Shown here: positions 7,057 to 13,238 of the stretch, piece after piece
Layout of the letters: every line of letters starts with the position of its first letter
How positions within the stretch are numbered: the stretch's first letter is position 1
From: Bacillota bacterium
Lineage (GTDB): Bacteria > Bacillota > Clostridia > Lachnospirales > Lachnospiraceae
Assembly: GCA_023412855.1 (NCBI GenBank)
Contig: JAEZRJ010000025.1
Span: 1 to 13,238 of the forward strand
Length of the DNA: 13,238 bases
Direction of reading: 5' to 3'
The notes under the pieces: generated by a model
Databases searched by the model: none
What the model was told of the DNA's origin: nothing
The model's input: the letters and a program-made list of their open reading frames with translations, nothing else
Program-made: the position numbers and the translations under genes

Positions 7057-7893
7057 ATGGCAAAATCCACTTCTGACCGCATCATTTCGACCCCCACCGC
7101 CTACGCCAAAGAGCATTATCTTCATGTGCAGGAAGTGGGCACACTGCAAAGTCTGGAGCCACATGTCAGCAAACGGCAGAATCTTAACTCTTATCTGTTC
7201 TTTGTAGTGCTGGACGGATGCGGAGAGGTCTCCTATGAAAATAAAAAATATCCCATTTCTGCCGGAGACTGCGCCTGGATTGACTGTACCCGCCCTTATT
7301 CACATGAAAGCAGCGCTAAGGACCCATGGAGCCTGATGTGGGTTCATTTTAACGGCGCAGAAGCAAGAGCACATTACGATAATTTTATCCGTCATGGCAA
7401 TTCCTTTCTGTTTCGCCCCAGAAATCTCGTGGCCTTTACCGACGCTCTCACGTTGCTTTATCGAACGCAGCAGACAAAGTCTGTGTTCATGGAGATTATT
7501 TCCAACAAATACCTTACTGATATTATCACCCTATGCTTTACGGAAAGCAGGCAGGAGCACGAAGGAGAATATTCTATTCCCGAAAAGCTCATGCAGATAC
7601 ATTCCTATTTGGAGCAGAATTATAACGAAAAGATCACTTTAGAAAAATTATCCGAACATTTTTTCATCAGCAAATTCCATCTCTCCAGAGAATACAAAAA
7701 AATATACGGGGTCACACTGTTCCATGACCTCACCGCCAAGCGCATCTCCCATGCAAAATCCATGTTGCGCTTCAGCGACGATTCCGTAGAATCCATTGCC
7801 GCCGCCACCGGCTTTCAGGACGCCGGGTATTTTATAAAGGTATTTCGTCAATCAGAAAATATGACGCCGCTGGAGTACCGCAAAAAATGGTAA
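7057..7893 (+). CDS. AraC-family transcriptional regulator
   Basis: The 278-residue protein has an N-terminal cupin-like sensing domain (about residues 15-110, with the segment ISAGDCAWIDCTRPYSHE typical of AraC_binding). A C-terminal double helix-turn-helix domain spans about 174-278. The first helix-turn-helix is around ITLEKLSEHFFISKFHLSREY. The second carries the signature SVESIAAATGFQDAGYF ... FRQSENMTPLEYRK. Proteins of this design usually sense a carbohydrate or related metabolite and activate adjacent genes; the ligand and targets here are unknown. The ATG has an AAAGGA ribosome binding site. It is divergent from the polysaccharide operon, so it could regulate that operon, but copy B of the mobile element now lies between them. 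I see no convincing promoter; a TTGACG at 7001 lacks a good -10 box at the proper distance. Confidence 0.93.
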   Translation: MAKSTSDRIISTPTAYAKEHYLHVQEVGTLQSLEPHVSKRQNLNSYLFFVVLDGCGEVSYENKKYPISAGDCAWIDCTRPYSHESSAKDPWSLMWVHFNGAEARAHYDNFIRHGNSFLFRPRNLVAFTDALTLLYRTQQTKSVFMEIISNKYLTDIITLCFTESRQEHEGEYSIPEKLMQIHSYLEQNYNEKITLEKLSEHFFISKFHLSREYKKIYGVTLFHDLTAKRISHAKSMLRFSDDSVESIAAATGFQDAGYFIKVFRQSENMTPLEYRKKW

Positions 7894-7923
7894 TCTACCG
7901 AAGAAGCCTTCGTCGATTACCAT
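7887..7923 (-). terminator. Terminator shared by the convergent AraC and DUF212 genes
   Basis: A perfect 9-bp stem ATGGTAATC (7887-7895) / GATTACCAT (7915-7923) encloses an inner CGAAG/CTTCG stem. On the minus strand it is followed by six T residues (complement of 7882-7887), an ideal terminator for the DUF212 gene. On the plus strand the tail is only moderately T-rich. The stem includes the TAA stop of the AraC-family gene. Confidence 0.8.
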
Positions 7924-7932
7924 TATCTTTCC

Positions 7933-8385
7933 TTATAAATACATCAATACGGCAATTCCTATACCAAGCAGTGCTCCCATTAATACCTGCAAAGGAGTAT
8001 GTCCCACGAATTCTTTAAGCTTGTCTTCCACGCTCATCTCCTTGCCCATATGTATGAACATTTCCATCATTTCGTTGAGAACCTTGGCCTGTATGCCGGT
8101 TTCTCTTCTGACGCCCATGGCATCGTACATGACAATGATGGCAAATATTGCTGCCATGGCAAACTGAAAGCTTCCGCCTCCATATTCAAAGCCTGCCGCC
8201 GTCACCAGGGCACACACCGTCGCAGAATGAGAACTGGGCATGCCGCCGCTTCCTATCAGGCGTTCTGCCACGAACTTACGGTTAAACCACATATGTATGA
8301 CCGTTTTCAGCACCTGCGCCACAAGCCAGCCGGTTACCGCGGCCATAAAAACGCGATTATAAAATAAATCTTCCAAAAATTCCAT
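7933..8385 (-). CDS. Divergent PAP2 family (DUF212, YuiD-like) membrane protein
   Basis: The 150-residue protein matches the DUF212 / 'divergent PAP2' family, of which B. subtilis YuiD is the best-known bacterial member. It has AQVLKTVIH at residues 23-31, the signature GSGGMPSSHSA at 45-55, YDAMGVRRETGIQA at 87-100, VGHTPLQVLMGALLGI near 127-142, and several membrane segments. The SSH and downstream Arg resemble part of the acid phosphatase PAP2 active site, suggesting a lipid or polyprenyl phosphate phosphatase role, but no activity is established that I know of. The length is that of the family. AAAGGA lies 13 bases before the ATG, a somewhat long spacing, but no better start is in frame. 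It follows rfbD by 72 bases on the same strand. Confidence 0.92.
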   Translation of the reverse strand: MEFLEDLFYNRVFMAAVTGWLVAQVLKTVIHMWFNRKFVAERLIGSGGMPSSHSATVCALVTAAGFEYGGGSFQFAMAAIFAIIVMYDAMGVRRETGIQAKVLNEMMEMFIHMGKEMSVEDKLKEFVGHTPLQVLMGALLGIGIAVLMYL

Positions 8386-8418
8386 TTTGTAATCATAGTC
8401 CTTTCAAAGTCCAAAGAC

Positions 8419-8436
8419 TTCGGGCATAAGCCCGAA
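8419..8436 (-). other. Hairpin between rfbD and the DUF212 gene
   Basis: A perfect 7-bp stem TTCGGGC/GCCCGAA with a four-base loop lies 22 bases after the rfbD stop codon. It is followed by only broken T runs, so it may be a weak terminator or an attenuator between the two genes rather than a full stop. Confidence 0.45.
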
Positions 8437-8457
8437 TCTTCGACCGAAATTTTTTAT

Positions 8458-9312
8458 TTAAAGACTTTGCATATACGTCCTAATTGCATCGTGCCAATCG
8501 GCAAACCGGAAATCGGAGGTAAGCTTGAACATATAATTCTCCAGAATAGAATATGCCGGCCTCGGTGCAGATGCAGGATTCGCGGTCTGATACTCCTGCG
8601 TCGAGATTTCCTCCACCGCGGTCTTCTTACCCGCAAGCCTGAATATCTCCTTGGCGAAATCGGCCCAATGGCAGTAACCCTCGCACGTACCGTGGAACAG
8701 ACCGTAATTTTCACTGGGAATTAAATAATAAATCGCTTTTGCCAGTTCCTCCGCGCTTGTAGGAGTACCGAACTGATCTCCCACTACTGTAACCTTATCG
8801 GTCTTCTCCGATAATTGCAGCATAGTCTTCACAAAATTCTTTCCTTCGCCATATAACCACGCAGTACGAAGGATGAAGTAATCCTTCGCAAATTCCTTTA
8901 CGAAATTCTCCCCCGCCAGCTTAGAGGCACCGTACACTCCCTGCGGTCCCGTAAGATCGAACTCCGTATAGGGCTTGTCTGCTTTTCCTGAGAAAACATA
9001 ATCTGTGGATACCTGAACGAGCTTCGCGCCTGCTTCTGTGGCCGCAACGCTCAGGTTGCGGGGACCGATGGCATTAATGCGATACGCGTTATCCACATCA
9101 GTTTCACAGGCATTTACGTTAGTATACGCCGCACAATTGATAATCGCATAAGGCTTAACCTCTTTTACCAGTTTCATCACTTCATCTATATTTGTTATAT
9201 CGAGCTGTGCAACATCTGTATTGATAAGCTCGATTCCCGTATTTCCTTCATATTGCTTATTGATGGCAATTCCCAATTGCCCGTTGCAGCCGGTCACTAT
9301 TATTTTTTTCAT
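8458..9312 (-). CDS. rfbD: dTDP-4-dehydrorhamnose reductase
   Basis: This enzyme catalyses the last step of dTDP-L-rhamnose synthesis, the NAD(P)H-dependent reduction of dTDP-6-deoxy-L-lyxo-4-hexulose, in the cytoplasm. The 284 residues show the Rossmann TGCNGQLG (7-14), NCAAYTNV (59-66), STDYVFSG (102-109), the catalytic YGASK (Tyr127, Lys131), and RTAWLYG (149-155). The C-terminal substrate domain includes GLFHGTCEGYCHWADFA. The length is typical of RmlD. The other rhamnose genes (rfbA, rfbB, rfbC) are not beside it, so they must be elsewhere. An AAAGGAGAA ribosome binding site precedes the ATG at a slightly long spacing. Its promoter lies at 9397-9369. Confidence 0.95.
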   Translation of the reverse strand: MKKIIVTGCNGQLGIAINKQYEGNTGIELINTDVAQLDITNIDEVMKLVKEVKPYAIINCAAYTNVNACETDVDNAYRINAIGPRNLSVAATEAGAKLVQVSTDYVFSGKADKPYTEFDLTGPQGVYGASKLAGENFVKEFAKDYFILRTAWLYGEGKNFVKTMLQLSEKTDKVTVVGDQFGTPTSAEELAKAIYYLIPSENYGLFHGTCEGYCHWADFAKEIFRLAGKKTAVEEISTQEYQTANPASAPRPAYSILENYMFKLTSDFRFADWHDAIRTYMQSL

Positions 9313-9332
9313 ATTTAGAACAATTCTCCTTT

Positions 9333-9360
9333 CTAATCCGGCCGCTTTGCGCTAATCCGG
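9333..9360. repeat. Direct repeats CTAATCCGG in the rfbD leader
   Basis: Two exact 9-bp copies of CTAATCCGG (9333-9341 and 9352-9360) are spaced 19 bases start to start, just downstream of the rfbD promoter and overlapping the region before its ribosome binding site. They might be an operator or an RNA-level element; nothing else identifies them. Confidence 0.5.
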
Positions 9361-9368
9361 ACATTATC

Positions 9369-9397
9369 ATAATACAACCCGCAATTCAAATATGCAA
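9369..9397 (-). promoter_or_regulatory. Promoter of rfbD
   Basis: On the minus strand TTGCAT (9397-9392) and TATTAT (9374-9369) are separated by 17 bases, giving a predicted start near 9362 and a leader of about 50 bases. Confidence 0.6.
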
Positions 9398-9437
9398 GTA
9401 AAGTTTCTTGTTACTTATAATATTAAAAATCTTAAAG

Positions 9438-9595
9438 GTTACTATTCACTCCGTTCTCAGCAACACATGATTTCTGCAATGCAAAAGCTGTGCTGTTAAT
9501 GTATTTGGCTGCGGAAGCACACAAGCACACTTTTGTTCAATCACGTTCTTTACGTAGCTTAACAGCAAGTGTTAAGCTACTCTATGAACAATAAT
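9438..9595 (+). mobile_element. MITE-like element, copy C (158 bp, diverged)
   Basis: The first 40 bases match copy A at 36 positions, including the end GTTACTATTCAC and the ATGATTTCTGC arm. The last 55 bases also match, including the perfect 11-bp stem GTAGCTTAACA/TGTTAAGCTAC (9554-9564 with 9570-9580) with loop GCAAG. The centre is different and about 24 bases longer (about 9478-9537), so the second central arm is missing. The right end is worn. The left flank TCTTAAAG and right flank TATGTAAAG agree only partly, so no clean target duplication remains. It occupies the upstream region shared by rfbD and the DUF3048 gene, in the same orientation as copy A. Confidence 0.82.
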
Positions 9596-9603
9596 TATGT
9601 AAA

Positions 9604-9820
9604 GTTTACCTAAATACAATCGTCTTTTTAAGCAGCGATGCAGTTATATGTTACATTCCTGTAATAAATTCTTAAGATTTTTGTATATATTTTTCATTTC
9701 TCCCTAGTGACTCCGTCAATATAATATGCTATAATTTGCCTTGTGGTGCTTCTAGTGGGATTTGTGCGCGTTATTTTCCGATTCTAAGCCCCATTTTATT
9801 TATGAAAGCGAGGATTATAC
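9604..9820 (+). other. Intergenic leader and upstream region of the DUF3048 gene
   Basis: This AT-rich stretch between mobile element copy C and the DUF3048 gene holds no gene that I can support. It contains an imperfectly placed palindrome TTACA-N4-TGTAA (9651-9664), the promoter at 9707-9735, and an untranslated leader of about 80 bases ending in a GCGAGGA ribosome binding site. I see no riboswitch or attenuator structure in the leader. Confidence 0.5.
9707..9735 (+). promoter_or_regulatory. Promoter of the DUF3048 lipoprotein gene
   Basis: A perfect -10 box TATAAT (9730-9735) lies 17 bases downstream of GTGACT (9707-9712), which keeps the TGAC core of the -35 consensus. Transcription would start near 9742. 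Confidence 0.6.
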
Positions 9821-10999
9821 ATGAAACGATTACAAGTACTTCTTCTTGTCGCTTTATCCTCCACTCTCTTATTAACTGGTTGTGGTAAAACAGAAGAAGT
9901 TGAAGAGCCTGTCGTTGCACAGGTCATTGAACCTCAACCTGAATTAGAGACGGATGAGACAGGTGCCAAGGAAGAAACAGCTACCGATGATGATGTGCCC
10001 CCCGAAGAAGGCATGGTCAGAAGTACACTTACCAACGAATGGATAGATGGAGATTTAGAGGATGCACGTCCCATTTCCATTATGGTTCCCAATGATTCAT
10101 CAGCACTTCCGCATTATAATCTTTCCAAAGCGGACATCCTTTATGAATGTCCCGTAGAAGGAAGCATAACGAGAAGCATGGCTGTCATTAAAGATTGGGA
10201 AGGATTGGACCGTATCGGCAATGTTAGAAGCTGCCGTGACTATTTTGTATATTGGTCTTTTGAATGGGATTCCATTTACCTCCATTTCGGCGGTCCCTTC
10301 TACATCAATGATATTGTAGAGAAAGCTGATACGGATCATATTACAGGATGCTCCTACGGCGACAAGAGAACCGATGCAATGTTCGAAGGCGCTTTTTACC
10401 GTGCTACCGATAAAAAGGCTCCTCAGAACGCATACGCCAGCGCAGAAGGAATCAACAAGGGTATCAGTAAATTCGGATATTCCAAGACATACCGCGACGG
10501 TTACTACAATGCAGATCACTTTAAGTTCGCTTCTTCAAAAACACCGAATATCTTAGAAGCATATAGCGATGCGGTTACAGCAAAGGAAATCAATATGAAG
10601 CCTGCTTATCCGGTAACCAAGACTTCTTTTACTTATAATGAAGAAGATGGTTTGTACTACCGCTCCATGTACGGCAAGCCGGATGTAGATGCTGCTAACA
10701 ACGAAGTACAGCTTTCCTTTAAGAATGTACTGGTTCAGTTCACATATCATGAGGTAAGGGACGAGAAAGGCTATCTGGCATTTCAGGTACACGATACCAC
10801 CAGAGACGGCTACTACTTTACAAATGGAAAAGGTATCCATGTAACGTGGAAAAAGACTGCCGACTACGAACCTACCAAGTATTATGATGATAATGGAAAC
10901 GAAATCCAGATAAATACTGGAAAAACAATGATTTGTATCGTAGAGGAAGGCGACTCCTTCGATGTTGACGGAACTTCCCTTCAGTCTGACGCAAAATAA
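9821..10999 (+). CDS. DUF3048 domain lipoprotein (YerB-like)
   Basis: The 392-residue protein begins with a lipoprotein signal peptide: MKR, a hydrophobic run, and the lipobox LLTGC with Cys21 as the acylated residue. A Glu/Asp-rich linker (about 24-64) follows. The rest matches DUF3048 as in B. subtilis YerB: an N-terminal DUF3048 half at about 75-215 (ARPISIMVPNDSSALPHYNLSKADI, IGNVRSCRDYFV, FGGPFYIND) and a C-terminal half at about 270-385 (SFKNVLVQF, GYYFTNGKGIHVTWKK, GKTMICIVEEG). It should be anchored on the outer face of the membrane; its biochemical role is not known. GAGGA lies seven bases before the ATG. It stands alone, with its own promoter and terminator. Confidence 0.93.
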   Translation: MKRLQVLLLVALSSTLLLTGCGKTEEVEEPVVAQVIEPQPELETDETGAKEETATDDDVPPEEGMVRSTLTNEWIDGDLEDARPISIMVPNDSSALPHYNLSKADILYECPVEGSITRSMAVIKDWEGLDRIGNVRSCRDYFVYWSFEWDSIYLHFGGPFYINDIVEKADTDHITGCSYGDKRTDAMFEGAFYRATDKKAPQNAYASAEGINKGISKFGYSKTYRDGYYNADHFKFASSKTPNILEAYSDAVTAKEINMKPAYPVTKTSFTYNEEDGLYYRSMYGKPDVDAANNEVQLSFKNVLVQFTYHEVRDEKGYLAFQVHDTTRDGYYFTNGKGIHVTWKKTADYEPTKYYDDNGNEIQINTGKTMICIVEEGDSFDVDGTSLQSDAK

Positions 11000-11016
11000 A
11001 ATACTTATTTTATTCC

Positions 11017-11059
11017 ATATAAAAAAGGCTTGCAAGATTCACGCAAGCCTTTTTTATAT
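11017..11059. terminator. Bidirectional terminator between DUF3048 gene and leuA
   Basis: A perfect 17-bp inverted repeat (11017-11033 with 11043-11059) has a nine-base loop, a GGCTTGC/GCAAGCC core and A6/T6 flanks. It therefore ends in a U run on either strand and serves both convergent genes. Confidence 0.93.
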
Positions 11060-11086
11060 CTTAATTTATGTCCTAAATACTTATAC

Positions 11087-12769
11087 TTATTTTTTTCTTC
11101 CTATTCCGAGGCGGTTTACCGCCGAGAAGATAGCCCTTACGGACGCTCTTGTAATATTGGAGCTTACACCGACGCCATAAGTAACCATTCCGGTATCGGA
11201 ATCCAGCAAATGAATATATGCTGCTGCCTGAGAATTGGATCCGCTTTGCAACGCATGCTCTTCATAATCCAATATCTTCATCTCTTCCTCAAGAACCTCC
11301 TGAAGGCCGCGCTTTACTGCATCGATGGGACCATTTCCTACCGCTTCAAAGGATTTCTCTACACCGTGGTCGGTATAGATGACCATAACTCTTGTATCGA
11401 ATTCGGAAGTAGTTTCTCCGCTCAAGTCGTCCACCTTCAGTTTCCTGAAATGAATCGGCTCCTTCCTTTCCAGATATTCCTGTCTGAACTGCTCCATAAT
11501 CTGGTCTGGAGATACCTCTCCCTGCTTCTCTGAAATTGCCTGAATAGTCTTGGCAAACTCCTTGTGCATTCCCTTCGGCAGCTTGAAACCGAAATACGTA
11601 TCCATAACGAAGGCGACACCCCCCTTGCCTGACTGGGAATTAATTCTTACGATCGGCTCGTACTCTCTTCCGATATCGGCAGGATCGATGGGCAGATAAG
11701 GCACCTGCCATATCTCGCTGTTTCTTTCCTTCATCGCCTTTACACCTTTGTTGATGGCGTCCTGATGCGATCCGGAGAAGGCCGTAAATACAAGCTTTCC
11801 TGCATATGGATGTCTTGGATGAACCGGAATCTTGCAGCACCTTTCGTATAATTCTATCGTCTCGCCTATTTTATCCACGTTCAGCCCAGGATCGATTCCC
11901 TGCGAAAACATATTATAAGCTATATTCAATACGTCCACATTACCGGTCCGCTCGCCATTTCCGAACAGAGTGCCTTCCACGCGCTCTGCGCCCGCTAATA
12001 GCGCCAACTCCGTACTTGCCACTCCGGTTCCCCTGTCGTTGTGCGGATGGACGCTCAGGATAATGCTTTCCCTATTCTTAAAATGACTGTCCATCCATTC
12101 AATACGATCAGCATATACATTGGGGGTGGTCATCTCCACAGTAGACGGCAGATTAATAATAATCGGATCTTCCTTGGTCGCTCCCCACGTCTGCTGAACT
12201 GCCGTGCATATATCCAATGCGAAATCCAGCTCCGTACCGGTAAAGCTTTCCGGAGAATATTCCAAAATAATTTTTCCCGGGAAACTCTTGGCGCTTTCTT
12301 TTACCCACTTCGTTCCCTGAACCGCAATCTCTATAATCTGCGCTCTGTCCATCCCAAATACCACATCCCTTTGCAGCGTGGAAGTGGAATTATAAATGTG
12401 TACGATTGCCTGTTTACATCCTGCAATCGCTTCAAAAGTCCTCTCGATCTGCTCCTCTCTGCACTGAGTGAGCACCTGTACCCTCACGTCGTCGGGTATC
12501 ATCTTTCTATCCACGAGCTGGCGCAAAAAATCATACTCTATCTGGCTGGCAGCCGGAAACCCAATTTCGATATCACGAAACCCGAGTTTGATTAAATATT
12601 GGAACATCTCTATTTTTTCTTCCACTACCATCGGATCGATCAACGCCTGATTGCCGTCTCGCAAATCCACACTGCACCAGTGGGGCGCTTTTTGAATTTC
12701 TTTATTCGGCCACTTTCTTTCCGGATAATCCATGACTGGATTGCGCTGATATCTTTTATAATTTAACAT
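11087..12769 (-). CDS. leuA: 2-isopropylmalate synthase (long, type 2 form)
   Basis: This cytoplasmic enzyme condenses acetyl-CoA with 2-oxoisovalerate, the committed step of leucine synthesis. The 560 residues show the HMGL-like TIM barrel with LRDGNQ (36-41), the metal-binding HPHNDRGTGV (241-250) and GTLFGNGERTGNVD (266-279). A linker and the LeuA allosteric dimerisation domain (about 430-555, with VGNGPIDAVKRGL and the SSNITRASVRAIFSAVNRL tail) follow, so feedback inhibition by leucine is expected. It is the longer fungal/actinobacterial-type enzyme, also common in Clostridia. The open frame has an ATG at 12775. The ATG at 12769 is preferred because GGAGG ends one base before the first ATG but seven before the second. 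No other leucine genes are adjacent. It shares the bidirectional terminator at 11017-11059. Confidence 0.96.
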   Translation of the reverse strand: MLNYKRYQRNPVMDYPERKWPNKEIQKAPHWCSVDLRDGNQALIDPMVVEEKIEMFQYLIKLGFRDIEIGFPAASQIEYDFLRQLVDRKMIPDDVRVQVLTQCREEQIERTFEAIAGCKQAIVHIYNSTSTLQRDVVFGMDRAQIIEIAVQGTKWVKESAKSFPGKIILEYSPESFTGTELDFALDICTAVQQTWGATKEDPIIINLPSTVEMTTPNVYADRIEWMDSHFKNRESIILSVHPHNDRGTGVASTELALLAGAERVEGTLFGNGERTGNVDVLNIAYNMFSQGIDPGLNVDKIGETIELYERCCKIPVHPRHPYAGKLVFTAFSGSHQDAINKGVKAMKERNSEIWQVPYLPIDPADIGREYEPIVRINSQSGKGGVAFVMDTYFGFKLPKGMHKEFAKTIQAISEKQGEVSPDQIMEQFRQEYLERKEPIHFRKLKVDDLSGETTSEFDTRVMVIYTDHGVEKSFEAVGNGPIDAVKRGLQEVLEEEMKILDYEEHALQSGSNSQAAAYIHLLDSDTGMVTYGVGVSSNITRASVRAIFSAVNRLGIGRKK

Positions 12770-12924
12770 AGCCATACCTCCCTCTATATTTATAACGCAC
12801 TTTACTATTTTTTATGTAATAGGAGCACTTCCCATTGCAGCTGCGCATCGTTGGCCCGAAGGGCTTTTTATATCATAGGAAACAACGCTTTCATACATTA
12901 AAGCAACAAGGTCTTTTCTATGGT

Positions 12925-12949
12925 ATAAAAAACCGGCTCGAAGAGCCGG
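12925..12949 (-). terminator. Rho-independent terminator of the HPr gene
   Basis: On the minus strand a CCGGCTC/GAGCCGG 7-bp stem with a three-base loop is followed by six T residues, 22 bases past the HPr stop codon. It separates the HPr transcript from leuA. The leuA leader that follows (12770-12924) shows a small GCCC-TTC-GGGC hairpin but no T-box consensus and no promoter I would stand behind. Confidence 0.88.
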
Positions 12950-12970
12950 CTATTTTTCAGCTATGTAGAT

Positions 12971-13234
12971 TTATTCCCCAAGACCGCTTTCAATAGCATG
13001 AACCAAAGACTTAAGTGCCACTTCCTCATCTTCGCCCTCGCAAACAAACTCTATCTCATCACCACACTTTACACATGCTCCGAGTACGCTGAGTACACTC
13101 TTCGCATTTGCCGTATTCTCTCTGAATGTGAATGTAATTAATGATTTAAACTGCATTGCCTCTTTACATAGGATGCCTGCCGGTCTTAGATGTAGCCCTG
13201 TGGGGTTTTTAATAACTACCTTTTGGCTTACCAT
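12971..13234 (-). CDS. ptsH: HPr family phosphocarrier protein
   Basis: The 87-residue protein is a complete HPr. The active-site loop NPTGLHLRPA (10-19) contains His15, phosphorylated by enzyme I in the sugar phosphotransferase system. Ser46 in NAKSVLSVL (43-51) is the regulatory site used by HPr kinase in Firmicutes for CcpA-mediated catabolite repression. Presence of His15 distinguishes it from Crh-type paralogues. Leu at position 16 replaces the more usual Ala (GLHARPA), a variation also found in other HPr-like proteins. The ribosome binding site is at the window edge (AGG just before the ATG). Enzyme I is not visible beside it, so whether this is the main HPr or a paralogue is open, and the symbol is tentative. 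Confidence 0.88.
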   Translation of the reverse strand: MVSQKVVIKNPTGLHLRPAGILCKEAMQFKSLITFTFRENTANAKSVLSVLGACVKCGDEIEFVCEGEDEEVALKSLVHAIESGLGE

Positions 13235-13238
13235 ACCT

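Noticed and set aside
7620..7851. Minus-strand open frames inside the AraC-family gene
   Set aside because: They are antisense shadows without ribosome binding sites or family resemblance. The same reasoning was applied to the other overlapping open frames within leuA, fcl, manC and the DUF3048 gene.
8438..8444. TTCGACC, one mismatch from the Spo0A box complement TTCGACA
   Set aside because: A six-of-seven match is expected by chance in 13 kb, and it lies between rfbD and the DUF212 gene rather than at a promoter.
9425..9682. 11-bp inverted repeat AAAAATCTTAA / TTAAGATTTTT flanking copy C
   Set aside because: AT-rich and about 240 bases apart with no other shared sequence; the element boundaries are better explained by alignment with copies A and B.
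12868..12894. Possible leader peptide MKALFPMI upstream of leuA (minus strand), followed by a hairpin
   Set aside because: Only one leucine codon, no ribosome binding site, and the following hairpin has a four-base-pair stem without a U run on that strand; too weak to call an attenuator.

Overview
The window looks like a chromosomal segment of a low-to-medium GC, spore-forming Firmicute, most likely a Lachnospiraceae (Clostridium cluster XIVa) relative. The reasons are a Spo0A-type DNA-binding protein, the long 'type 2' LeuA, a DUF3048/YerB lipoprotein, a YuiD-like DUF212 protein, an HPr protein, strong purine-rich ribosome binding sites and U-run terminators. This placement is an inference from gene content; no rRNA or other marker is present.

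Bases 1-6815 are a cell-surface polysaccharide region read entirely on the minus strand. In transcription order: a promoter at 6815-6787, a polytopic membrane protein resembling the LIC_10190 family, GDP-L-fucose synthase (fcl) and mannose-1-phosphate guanylyltransferase (manC). Next come a small mobile element, a receiver-less Spo0A C-terminal-domain protein with its own promoter and terminator, and a new promoter driving two family-2 glycosyltransferases and the start of a polyprenyl-phosphate sugar-1-phosphate transferase that runs off the left edge. Together these supply GDP-mannose/GDP-fucose and assemble a lipid-linked repeat unit. The GDP-mannose 4,6-dehydratase needed between ManC and Fcl is not in the window.

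Bases 6816-9397 hold an AraC-family regulator on the plus strand, divergent from the polysaccharide operon. It converges with a DUF212 (YuiD-like) membrane protein and an RmlD/RfbD dTDP-4-dehydrorhamnose reductase, both on the minus strand. A shared hairpin terminator lies at the convergence point.

Bases 9398-13238 hold a divergent DUF3048 lipoprotein (plus), converging through a 17-bp perfect-stem bidirectional terminator with leuA (minus). Upstream of leuA lies an HPr-family phosphocarrier gene (minus) at the right edge.

The most notable non-coding find is a dispersed MITE-like element present three times, at 2772-2904, 6848-6980 and 9438-9595. The first two copies are both exactly 133 bp, in opposite orientations, about 89% identical by hand count, with about 12-bp terminal inverted repeats. 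Each is flanked by an 8-bp direct repeat (TCGCGTAG and AAAATATT respectively), as expected of target-site duplications. Internally they encode three successive stem-loops. The third copy is longer, with a replaced centre and no clear target duplication. All three sit between genes, next to promoters.
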